NCBI GenBank assembly: GCA_024276775.1
Contig: JAJRWO010000047.1
Coordinates: 1-6,450 of the forward strand
Reading direction: 5' to 3'
Source of the DNA: Gammaproteobacteria bacterium
GTDB lineage: Bacteria; Pseudomonadota; Gammaproteobacteria; Tenderiales; Tenderiaceae
DNA: 6,450 nucleotides
How positions within the stretch are numbered: the first letter of the stretch is position 1; each line of letters opens with the position of its first letter. Position numbers and translations under genes: made by a program. Shown piece by piece: positions 1 to 6,312 of the stretch. The notes under the pieces were generated by a model. It saw only the letters and a list, made by a program, of their open reading frames with translations, searched no databases and had not been told where the DNA came from.

Positions 1-1065
1 CCCTTTTAACTTGCGGACACGTTGCTGCACGGCAAGATATTCAAGGATTCGTTCTTTAACCTTTTCCAGGCCATAATGATCTTCTTCCAAAATAGCCTCA
101 GCCTTAGCCAAATCATTGCAAATCTTACTACGCTTTTTCCATGGAACACTAACCATCCAATCAATGTAGTTACGCACGACAGTCGCTTCAGCAGACATAG
201 GCGACATCATCTTGAGCTTGTTCAATTCCGCCATTGCCTTGGTCTTGGCTTCTTTCAACATCCCTGCTTTTTCAATTTTTCTGTTGTATTCCTCTATTTC
301 ATTAGGCGCATCATCCATATCACCAAGTTCTTTCTGAATGGCTTTCATCTGTTCATTCAGATAATATTCACGCTGACTCTTTTCCATTTGCCGTTTCACA
401 CGACCGCGAATACGCTTTTCAACCTGTAACAAGTCAATCTCAGACTCCAGCAATCCCATCATTCTTTCAAGGCGATCACGCACATTCACCTGCTCCAACA
501 CACTCTGCTTTTCTTCAATCTTCAATGACATATGTGCAGCAATGGTATCAACCAAGCGACCACCATCATCAATCCCTGACAGTGATGACAGAATTTCGGG
601 CGGAATTTTGTTATTCAACTTTACATACTGGTCAAATTGATTCAGCAGCGAGCGTACCAGCACATCAGATTCACGCTCTTCCAAAGTATCACACTCAAGT
701 ACCGAAACTTCAGCGGTGAAAAACGCTTCATCATCAACATAGCGATTCAATTCAGCGCGCTCTATTCCTTCGACCAATACCTTGATAGTGCCATCAGGAA
801 GCTTCAACAATTGTAGAATATTTGCAAGCGTACCAATATTATAAATATCATCGGGCTGAGGATCATCAAGTGAAGCACTTTGCTGAGCCACTAGCAGGAT
901 CTTTTTGTCCTGTTCCATCGCTGCTTCAAGGGCTTTGATGGATTTTTTCCGACCGACAAACAAAGGAATAACCATGTACGGATAAACAACTACATCACGC
1001 AACGGCAATACTGGCAAAATTTTACTCACAATCAACGTACTTTCATCTTGGTCGTTACGACTCAT
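1..1065 (-). CDS. lon: Lon ATP-dependent protease, N-terminal part (cut by window edge)
   Basis: Lon is a cytoplasmic homo-hexameric AAA+ serine protease that degrades misfolded and regulatory proteins. The frame is open from an ATG at 1065-1063 to the left edge, giving 355 residues without a stop. A GAGG Shine-Dalgarno (1072-1075) sits six bases before the ATG and supports this start. The family N-terminal signature LPLRDVVVYPYMVIPLFVGR is at residues 20-39, opening the substrate-binding LAN (PUA-like) domain. The following charged helical stretch includes KRQMEKSQREYYLNEQMKAI, typical of the Lon coiled-coil region. Near the edge, DHYGLEKVKERILEYLAV and KLKG correspond to the segment just before the Walker A loop. 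The ATPase and Ser-Lys protease domains therefore lie outside the window. No frameshift is visible. It lies 162 bases downstream of clpX on the same strand. I saw no convincing sigma70 or sigma32 promoter in that gap. Family assignment is very secure. Confidence 0.97.
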   Translation of the reverse strand, partial: MSRNDQDESTLIVSKILPVLPLRDVVVYPYMVIPLFVGRKKSIKALEAAMEQDKKILLVAQQSASLDDPQPDDIYNIGTLANILQLLKLPDGTIKVLVEGIERAELNRYVDDEAFFTAEVSVLECDTLEERESDVLVRSLLNQFDQYVKLNNKIPPEILSSLSGIDDGGRLVDTIAAHMSLKIEEKQSVLEQVNVRDRLERMMGLLESEIDLLQVEKRIRGRVKRQMEKSQREYYLNEQMKAIQKELGDMDDAPNEIEEYNRKIEKAGMLKEAKTKAMAELNKLKMMSPMSAEATVVRNYIDWMVSVPWKKRSKICNDLAKAEAILEEDHYGLEKVKERILEYLAVQQRVRKLKG

Positions 1066-1190
1066 TTAAAACCTCAACCACAATTCTGTTGTTTTTAATG
1101 GGCCATTAGCAGCCCTGAGAGGAAGGAAAATTCACACCTTACGTGGGTTTTACCCCTACATGATAACCTGCTTTGAAACTACTATGGTGG

Positions 1191-1215
1191 CCGGGCCTGA
1201 GAAAATCAAGCCCGG
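1191..1215 (-). terminator. GC-rich hairpin after clpX, without a U tract
   Basis: Read on the minus strand, CCGGGCUUGA and UCAGGCCCGG pair around a UUUUC loop, giving a 10-bp stem with one G-U wobble. The wobble pairs only in the minus-strand transcript, since the plus-strand copy would have a C-A mismatch. It begins 12 bases after the clpX stop codon. No run of T follows on the minus strand, so it is not a classical intrinsic terminator. It could be a weak or Rho-assisted terminator, or a 3'-end stabilising structure that lets some transcription continue into lon. Confidence 0.5.
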
Positions 1216-1227
1216 TTATGAATATAT

Positions 1228-2517
1228 TTAATTGTCTTTACTCGCCACGCAAGCCTGCTGTTCAACCTGGCCATAAATCAATAATGGCTCTGATGTTTTA
1301 TTAATAACACCTGCATCAATAACCGCTTTTGTAACATTTTCCAAAGACGGCAAATCATACATCGTATCGAGTAATGCGCTTTCCAGAATAGAACGCAAAC
1401 CCCGCGCGCCTGTTTTCCTGTCCATCGCTTTTTTTGCAACGGCACGCAACGCATCATCACGAAACTCAACCTCACAGCCTTCCATTTCAAACAACTTTGC
1501 ATACTGCTTAGTAATAGCATTTTTCGGTTCAGTCAGAATACTAATCAATGACGCCTCATCCAGCTCTTCCAGTGTTGCAACAACGGGCAAACGACCCACA
1601 AACTCAGGAATCAAACCATATTTAACCAGGTCTTCAGGTTCGACTGAATGTAACACCTCACTAAGATTTTTTTTATCATCCTTACTCTTAACGTCAGCCG
1701 AAAAACCGATACCTCCTTTTTCAGAACGATCACGAATAACGCGATCAAGCCCGGCAAAAGCACCACCACAGATAAACAGGATGTTAGAAGTGTCGACTTG
1801 CAAAAATTCTTGCTGTGGATGCTTACGACCACCCTGCGGTGGCACGGACGCAACCGTCCCTTCAATCAATTTCAGCAAAGCTTGCTGAACACCCTCACCC
1901 GAAACATCACGAGTAATGGATGGATTATCAGACTTACGAGAAATTTTATCAATTTCATCAATATAGACGATGCCTGTCTGAGCCTTATCAACATCGTAAT
2001 CACATTTCTGCAACAATTTCTGAATGATGTTTTCAACATCTTCACCGACATATCCCGCCTCGGTCAGCGTCGTCGCATCAGCAATCGTAAATGGCACATC
2101 GAGTAATCGAGCCAGGGTTTCAGCCAGTAAGGTCTTACCGCTGCCCGTTGGACCGATCAATAAGATATTGCTTTTGGCCAACTCAACATCGTCTTTTTTC
2201 TGCCCCGCGTCAAGGCGCTTGTAGTGATTGTATACAGCAACCGACAACACCTTTTTAGCCGGTGCCTGGCCAATGACATACTCATCCAGACTATCGTTAA
2301 TCTCGCGTGGCACAGGCAGTTTGCTGTCATTGCCAACAACACCACCCTCCTGCAACTCTTCGCGAATAATATCGTTACACAGCTCAACACACTCGTCACA
2401 AACAAATACCGAGGGGCCGGCAATGAGTTTTCTGACTTCGTGCTGGCTTTTGCCACAAAACGAGCAATACAGCAGTTTTTTGCTATCTTCACCCGTATTT
2501 TTATTATCGTCGCTCAT
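1228..2517 (-). CDS. clpX: ClpX, ATP-dependent unfoldase subunit of the Clp protease
   Basis: ClpX is the cytoplasmic AAA+ hexamer that recognises tagged substrates (for example ssrA-tagged), unfolds them and threads them into ClpP. The 429-residue protein has full family length. The N-terminal zinc-binding domain has C18-X2-C21 and C40-X2-C43. Walker A is GPTGSGKT at 122-129, the pore-1 loop GYVGED at 155-160, and Walker B ends in D187-E188. RKHPQQEF (231-238) covers the pore-2 loop, and IGF at 270-272 is the ClpP-docking tripeptide. The arginine finger is in EFVGRLP (R309) and the sensor-2 arginine in GARGLRS (R372). All key residues are present, shifted about two positions from E. coli. 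GAGG at 2525-2528, seven bases before the ATG, supports the start. The 65-base gap to clpP contains no terminator, so clpP-clpX co-transcription is likely. Confidence 0.98.
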   Translation of the reverse strand: MSDDNKNTGEDSKKLLYCSFCGKSQHEVRKLIAGPSVFVCDECVELCNDIIREELQEGGVVGNDSKLPVPREINDSLDEYVIGQAPAKKVLSVAVYNHYKRLDAGQKKDDVELAKSNILLIGPTGSGKTLLAETLARLLDVPFTIADATTLTEAGYVGEDVENIIQKLLQKCDYDVDKAQTGIVYIDEIDKISRKSDNPSITRDVSGEGVQQALLKLIEGTVASVPPQGGRKHPQQEFLQVDTSNILFICGGAFAGLDRVIRDRSEKGGIGFSADVKSKDDKKNLSEVLHSVEPEDLVKYGLIPEFVGRLPVVATLEELDEASLISILTEPKNAITKQYAKLFEMEGCEVEFRDDALRAVAKKAMDRKTGARGLRSILESALLDTMYDLPSLENVTKAVIDAGVINKTSEPLLIYGQVEQQACVASKDN

Positions 2518-2582
2518 ACTTCCACCTCAATGTGACCAACTACCCACAGTTTTAAAGCAAGATTCATTCCTACTACAGGTAC

Positions 2583-3206
2583 TTAACGTTCGTTCAAAAC
2601 CTTATCAATCAGACCATAATCCGCCGCACCTTGTGCGCTAAGAAAATTATCGCGATCTGTGTCTTGTTGAACTTGCTCCATCGACTGCCCTGAGTGTTTA
2701 GACAAAATAGCGTTTAAACGATCCCTGACAGACAAAATTTCCCTGGCATGGATGTCAATATCAGACGCCTGCCCCTGAAAACCACCTAAAGGTTGATGAA
2801 TCATAATACGAGAATGAGGCAGACAATAACGCTTGCCAACAGCGCCACCGGCCAACAACAACGCCCCCATACTGGCAGCCTGCCCCATGCACATGGTACT
2901 GACATCAGGCTTAATAAACTGCATTGTGTCATAAATCGCCAATCCTGACGTCACAACACCACCAGGGGAGTTGATATACAAATGTATATCCTTATCCGGG
3001 TTTTCCGATTCCAGGAACAATAACTGGGCCACAATCAGGTTGGCCATATTATCCTCAACCTGGCCCGTCAAAAATATGACTCGCTCCTTCAGCAGGCGTG
3101 AAAAAATATCATAGGCGCGTTCACCTCGCGCACTTTGCTCCACCACCATTGGCACCAAACCTGATGCCATGGTTTCTGAGCCTGTTGCTGCAATATTTTT
3201 GACCAT
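2583..3206 (-). CDS. clpP: ClpP, serine protease subunit of the Clp protease
   Basis: ClpP is the cytoplasmic tetradecameric peptidase chamber that degrades polypeptides delivered by ClpX (or ClpA). The product is 207 aa, the same length as E. coli ClpP. The catalytic triad is visible: S112 in GQAASMG, H137 in RIMIHQP and D186 in DTDRDNF, each one residue later than in E. coli. INSPGG (78-83) is the conserved oxyanion-side loop. The first 14-16 residues align with the propeptide removed in E. coli, and the mature body begins around LVPMVVEQ (17-24). AGGAA (3216-3220), nine bases before the ATG, supports the start. Met13 is unlikely to be the start because it would remove the propeptide. A strong terminator lies 51 bases upstream, so clpP probably needs its own promoter or readthrough from tig. 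I could not identify a clear -35/-10 pair in those 51 bases. Confidence 0.98.
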   Translation of the reverse strand: MVKNIAATGSETMASGLVPMVVEQSARGERAYDIFSRLLKERVIFLTGQVEDNMANLIVAQLLFLESENPDKDIHLYINSPGGVVTSGLAIYDTMQFIKPDVSTMCMGQAASMGALLLAGGAVGKRYCLPHSRIMIHQPLGGFQGQASDIDIHAREILSVRDRLNAILSKHSGQSMEQVQQDTDRDNFLSAQGAADYGLIDKVLNER

Positions 3207-3257
3207 TATTCAATATTCCTTTACAACAAAACACATGTTACACAAAAAACCAGATTC

Positions 3258-3281
3258 AAAAAAAGGGGCATAGCCCCTTTT
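3258..3281 (-). terminator. Rho-independent terminator of tig
   Basis: On the minus strand AAAAGGGGC and GCCCCTTTT pair around a three-base TAT loop (9-bp stem). The 3' arm continues into a run of seven T (the A run at 3258-3264). It starts three bases after the tig stop codon. This is a classical intrinsic terminator. It is nearly palindromic, and the plus-strand copy also ends in TTTT followed by AATTT, so it could act weakly on antisense transcription. Confidence 0.9.
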
Positions 3282-3284
3282 AAT

Positions 3285-4583
3285 TTACTGCGCCTGCATT
3301 ATGTCATCGAACGTTTTGGTAACATCTTCAGTCTTAATTTCAGACAACAGCCAATTAACTACTTGATCTTCAAGAACCAATGCCTCAACCCCGGACAGCC
3401 GTGTTTTATCTTGGTAGTACCATGCCAATACAGAAGCAGGATCTTCATAAGACCCCGCCATCTCTTCAATTTGAGCGCGAATCTTCTCGGCATCAGCTTT
3501 AAAGCCTTTTTCACGAATCAACTCGCCAACCAATAAACCTAAGCCAACACGGCGACGCGCACGGTCACCCAGGGCAGCGCGAATTTCATCCGTCAGCGCC
3601 ATCTCACCCTCCATCTTCATGCTTTGGCGCGCTTGTTCTGCCATTTGTTTGATTTCGTCTTCAACCAGCGCTGTTGGAAGCTCGACTGGGTTGGCATCAA
3701 GCAGCTTATCTAACGCTTGTTCTTTAACATTCGCTGCAATCTTCTGTTTCAGCTCACGCTCCATGTTGTCACGAACATTGCTGCGCAAGGCCTCAACACC
3801 TCCCTCTTCGACCCCTAAAGCCTTGAGAAAGTCAACATCATCCAGGTCAGGCAACTTAGGTGCATTCACTTTGTGAACCGTGATTTCAAAAATAGCAGGT
3901 TTACCCGCCAAAGCCTTACTCTGATAATCCTCTGGAAAGGTAATATTCACATTTTTACTGTCACCAGCCTTAGTGCCAACTAACTGTTCCTCGAAACCTG
4001 CAATAAAACGATTACTGCCTAATTCAAGCGCGTAGTCTTTGGCCTCACCCCCATCAAATGGTTCATCATCAATTTTACCCAGGAAATCCAATACTAGCTG
4101 ATCACCCATTTCAGCGGCACGATCGATTGTCTCCCAACCCGTGCGTTGCTTACGTAATTTATCAAGCATGTTGTCCACATCGGCATCATCTACTTCGACC
4201 ACAGGTTTCTCGATCGCCACGTCAACAGGCACCTCAACCTTTACATCAGGATAAACTTCAAAGGTAGCGGTAAAAGCGAATTTATCATCAACAGAAGCGG
4301 CAGTTTCAATCTTAGGCGTCCCCGCTGGGCGCAGGTTCTCCTGCTGCAACGCCTCATAAAAAGTGCTACGCAGCATTTCAGATTCAACTTCTCCACGAAC
4401 CTGCGCAGAAAAACGTTTCTGGACAACAGTAAACGGTACCTTACCAGGACGAAAACCATCAATTTTTACCCGGCCTGCCATACTCTTCAGGCGTGTTTGT
4501 ACTTCGGCATTGATTTTATCGGCAGGCACTTCCACCGTCATGCTACGTTCCAAACCTTCTGTTGATGTTACTGATACTTGCAT
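3285..4583 (-). CDS. tig: Trigger factor, ribosome-associated chaperone and prolyl isomerase
   Basis: Trigger factor binds ribosomal protein uL23 at the exit tunnel and shields nascent chains. It also has peptidyl-prolyl cis-trans isomerase activity. The protein is 432 aa, the same length as E. coli Tig. The N-terminal ribosome-binding domain carries the signature GFRPGKVP at residues 43-50 (GFRKGKVP in E. coli). An FKBP-type PPIase domain spans about 155-240, from GDQLVLDFLGKIDD through AGFEEQLVGTKAG to FEITVHKV. The rest is the helical chaperone domain, including NMERELK and MAGSYEDP. The start has AAGGA at 4592-4596, eight bases before the ATG. The only upstream promoter-like pair nearby, TTGCCA (4638-4643) and TAATTT (4617-4622), has a poor 15-base spacing. 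Transcription may instead come from the tRNA-Leu promoter, since no terminator lies between the two genes. A strong terminator follows the gene. Confidence 0.98.
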   Translation of the reverse strand: MQVSVTSTEGLERSMTVEVPADKINAEVQTRLKSMAGRVKIDGFRPGKVPFTVVQKRFSAQVRGEVESEMLRSTFYEALQQENLRPAGTPKIETAASVDDKFAFTATFEVYPDVKVEVPVDVAIEKPVVEVDDADVDNMLDKLRKQRTGWETIDRAAEMGDQLVLDFLGKIDDEPFDGGEAKDYALELGSNRFIAGFEEQLVGTKAGDSKNVNITFPEDYQSKALAGKPAIFEITVHKVNAPKLPDLDDVDFLKALGVEEGGVEALRSNVRDNMERELKQKIAANVKEQALDKLLDANPVELPTALVEDEIKQMAEQARQSMKMEGEMALTDEIRAALGDRARRRVGLGLLVGELIREKGFKADAEKIRAQIEEMAGSYEDPASVLAWYYQDKTRLSGVEALVLEDQVVNWLLSEIKTEDVTKTFDDIMQAQ

Positions 4584-4695
4584 AACTCAAATCCTTAAAG
4601 ACGCCGGGCGCCACTTAAATTACATTAACTACTGCGCTGGCAAGTCACTCCACCAACGGAACTTTCATCACAGACAATCAGCCAGGAGAAAAATA

Positions 4696-4780
<85 letters not shown>

Positions 4781-4816
4781 GTTAAAAAACATGGCACCAC
4801 AACCAAGAAGGGGGTC

Positions 4817-4845
4817 ATTATACAGACACTTGTGCGTTTCATCAC
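4817..4845 (-). promoter_or_regulatory. sigma70-type promoter of tRNA-Leu, possibly also tig
   Basis: The minus strand has a perfect -10 hexamer TATAAT (4817-4822). Seventeen bases upstream is a weak -35, GTGATG (4840-4845). The -10 is followed by GACCCCC, a GC-rich discriminator as found at stable-RNA promoters under stringent control. The predicted transcription start is near 4810, about 30 bases before the tRNA-Leu 5' end. The weak -35 is the main doubt. Confidence 0.65.
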
Positions 4846-4932
4846 CCCAGTTTAAGAATTTTTATGATTAAGGCCGATTTTTCAAGGCTCTTGTTACACC
4901 AGGAGCTTACCTGAGAATAACGGTCGTCGTAA

Positions 4933-4957
4933 GGGAAAATTGACTGACAATTTGCCC
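4933..4957 (-). repeat. Imperfect hairpin in the spacer between tRNA-Lys and tRNA-Leu
   Basis: On the minus strand GGG-C-AAATTG and CAATTT-T-CCC pair around TCAGT, giving nine base pairs with one internal mismatch. No T tract follows. It lies 45 bases after the tRNA-Lys 3' end, so it may mark the 3' trailer of the tRNA operon as a processing or pausing structure. Termination function is uncertain. I see nothing gene-like in the rest of the 4781-5002 spacer beyond the tRNA-Leu promoter. Confidence 0.4.
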
Positions 4958-5002
4958 AGAGGCTTAACGTCTGATGGCGAATACGACTATTTTAGATTTA
5001 AT

Positions 5003-5078
5003 TGGTGGGCCGTGAAGGATTTGAACCTTCGACCAAGTGATTAAGAGTCACCTGCTCTACCAACTGAGCTAACGGCCC
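5003..5078 (-). tRNA. tRNA-Lys, anticodon CUU
   Basis: This 76-base gene includes CCA (5003-5005). Acceptor strands GGGCCGT and ACGGCCC pair, with discriminator A. The D arm has TAGCTCAGTTGGTAGAGC. The anticodon loop CTCTTAA gives CTT at 5043-5045, which reads AAG. The T arm is GAAGG-TTCAAAT-CCTTC. The body closely resembles E. coli tRNA-Lys except for the anticodon, which is UUU there. It is the last gene of the Pro-Arg-His-Lys operon, 17 bases after tRNA-His. Confidence 0.97.
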
Positions 5079-5095
5079 TAAAACTAGCGAAGAAA

Positions 5096-5172
5096 TGGGG
5101 TGAACGATGGGGCTCGAACCCACGACCACCGGAATCACAATCCGGGGCTCTACCAACTGAGCTACGCTCACC
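5096..5172 (-). tRNA. tRNA-His, anticodon GUG
   Basis: This 77-base gene includes CCA (5096-5098) and the extra 5' G (position -1, base 5172) opposite discriminator C, the identity element for histidyl-tRNA synthetase. Acceptor strands GTGAGCG and CGTTCAC pair with one G-U. Anticodon stem CCGGA/TCCGG encloses TTGTGAT, giving GTG at 5136-5138. The T loop is TTCGAGC. It is the third gene of the tRNA operon. Confidence 0.97.
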
Positions 5173-5201
5173 ATAAAGCGTTTTTGTTCGGTCAAACATA
5201 A

Positions 5202-5278
5202 TGGTGCGCCCGGCAGGATTCGAACCTGCTACCCTCGGCTTAGAAGGCCGATGCTCTATCCGAATGAGCTACGGGCGC
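5202..5278 (-). tRNA. tRNA-Arg, anticodon UCU
   Basis: This 77-base gene includes CCA (5202-5204). Acceptor strands GCGCCCG and CGGGCGC pair perfectly, with discriminator A. Anticodon stem TCGGC/GCCGA encloses CTTCTAA, giving TCT at 5242-5244, which reads AGA and AGG. The T arm is GCAGG-TTCGAAT-CCTGC. It is the second gene of the operon, 60 bases after tRNA-Pro and 29 bases before tRNA-His. Confidence 0.97.
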
Positions 5279-5317
5279 ATGATTCACTAACTTACTGCTT
5301 CAACGACAACCAAACCA

Positions 5318-5334
5318 CTCGTTAACCAAACGAG
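5318..5334 (-). repeat. Small hairpin in the tRNA-Pro/tRNA-Arg spacer
   Basis: CTCGTT and AACGAG form a perfect 6-bp inverted repeat around a five-base loop. It begins four bases after the CCA end of tRNA-Pro on the minus strand. It may guide precursor processing between the two tRNAs. It lacks a T tract, so it is not an obvious terminator. Confidence 0.35.
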
Positions 5335-5338
5335 AAAG

Positions 5339-5415
5339 TGGTCGGGGTAGAGAGATTCGAACTCCCGACATCCTGCTCCCAAAGCAGGCGCGCTACCAGA
5401 CTGCGCTATACCCCG
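5339..5415 (-). tRNA. tRNA-Pro, anticodon UGG
   Basis: This 77-base gene includes CCA (5339-5341). Acceptor strands CGGGGTA and TACCCCG pair, with a C at position 1 and discriminator A, as is usual for bacterial tRNA-Pro. The D arm has TAGCGCAGTCTGGTAGCGC. Anticodon stem CCTGC/GCAGG encloses TTTGGGA, giving TGG at 5379-5381. The T loop is TTCGAAT, and the T stem has one G-U pair. It is the first gene of the operon, about 47 bases from the predicted transcription start. Confidence 0.97.
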
Positions 5416-5468
5416 ATTCTAGTGCGCACAAGACCAAAAAGCTGTTCAGTCAGCACTAAAGGTGGGCA

Positions 5469-5497
5469 ATAATACTCGGCAAAAACCTGCTCGTCAA
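5469..5497 (-). promoter_or_regulatory. sigma70 promoter of the tRNA Pro-Arg-His-Lys operon
   Basis: The minus strand has -35 TTGACG (5492-5497), an optimal 17-base spacer and -10 TATTAT (5469-5474). A GC-rich discriminator, GCCCACC, follows. This pattern is typical of stable-RNA promoters repressed by ppGpp. The region upstream of the -35 (about 5500-5530) is rich in A and T, including a TAAAAAAC run, and could serve as an UP element. The predicted start is near 5462. Confidence 0.85.
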
Positions 5498-5526
5498 TGC
5501 ACAAATGACAATGTTTTTTAACAAGT

Positions 5527-6312
5527 TTATAAAGTCTCTGCGCGCAGGCCACGCCAAACCAGCAAAAACGCCAAAGCACTCATCAGAGCGGCCACCTGAA
5601 ATGTTGCCGCGGCACCCACACTGCTCCATAGATAGCCACTCATCAAACTTCCCACCGCACCCCCCGCACCAAAACTCAAACTACTGTATAGCGCCTGTCC
5701 CCTGCCCTGATACCTGCCAATAAACATTTTACGAATCAGGTAAATCGCGACCGCGTGATAAATACCAAAACTAGCGGCATGCAATAACTGGGAAAACATC
5801 ATCACGGTTAACGAATCCACAAACCAGGCCACCAGCAGCCAGCGCAAAGTCGTCAGCCCCAGACTTAACAATAACAAGGCCTTGGCACCATAACGCGGCA
5901 GCAAACGATGCATCACCAAAAACACACCAATTTCAGCCACCACTCCTAGTGCCCACAGCTGACCAATCAGACTACGACTGTAACCGGCCTCTTCCATATA
6001 TATGGTATAAAAAGTGTAATACGGGCCATGACTGACCTGCAGCAGAAAACAAACCAATAGCACAACGACAACCTGCGGTTGAGACAACACCTGCCAGATT
6101 GACCCTGCAATATGCTCAGGCGGCCGAGTATTTTCTAACGGAACCAACCAGGCCGACACCACCAAGCCAACCAATATCAACACCATCGCCAGAGGAATAA
6201 TAGACGTTCCAAGCGCATCTAACACCGGCCCGAGTGCCACTACCGCAATAACAAATCCCACCGAACCCCACAAACGAATACGGCTGTAACGATGAGACTG
6301 ATCGCCCAACAT
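5527..6312 (-). pseudogene. MFS transporter of the HcaT/LacY-like type, 5'-truncated
   Basis: This is an inner-membrane major facilitator superfamily transporter. The segment matches my recollection of the 3-phenylpropionate permease-like (HcaT) group, with RIRLWGSVGF at residues 11-20 and QLWALGVVAEIGVF at 118-131. The substrate cannot be told. The open frame gives 261 residues, while the family is usually about 380-400. About eight membrane segments are visible (near 15-34, 38-57, 81-101, 115-134, 143-164, 168-193, 208-232 and 236-254), matching TM5-TM12. The first four segments, about 120 residues, are missing. The ATG at 6312-6310 has no Shine-Dalgarno and falls where homologues are mid-protein. 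An in-frame TGA lies 13 codons upstream. The sequence just beyond is the end of an unrelated transposase-like frame, so insertion is the likely cause. A truncated product from an internal start cannot be excluded. Confidence 0.75.

Noticed and set aside
22..719. Plus-strand open frames opposite lon
   Set aside because: They are antisense shadows of the well-supported lon frame, with biased composition and no domain pattern.
1066..1190. A possible sigma32 heat-shock promoter for lon
   Set aside because: It was looked for because lon is heat-inducible in E. coli, but no CTTGAA/CCCCAT-like pair with acceptable spacing was found.
1798..2641. Several plus-strand open frames opposite clpX
   Set aside because: They overlap each other and lie antisense to a fully conserved ClpX. 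None shows a recognisable motif.
4998..5195. A 65-codon minus-strand open frame spanning the tRNA-Lys and tRNA-His genes
   Set aside because: It is the chance translation of two tRNA genes (AQLVE and GSSPI-like peptides are typical of translated tRNAs). It has no coding support.
5505..5723. A plus-strand open frame crossing the tRNA promoter flank and the transporter 3' end
   Set aside because: It is antisense to the transporter. The His/Pro-rich peptide has no known pattern.
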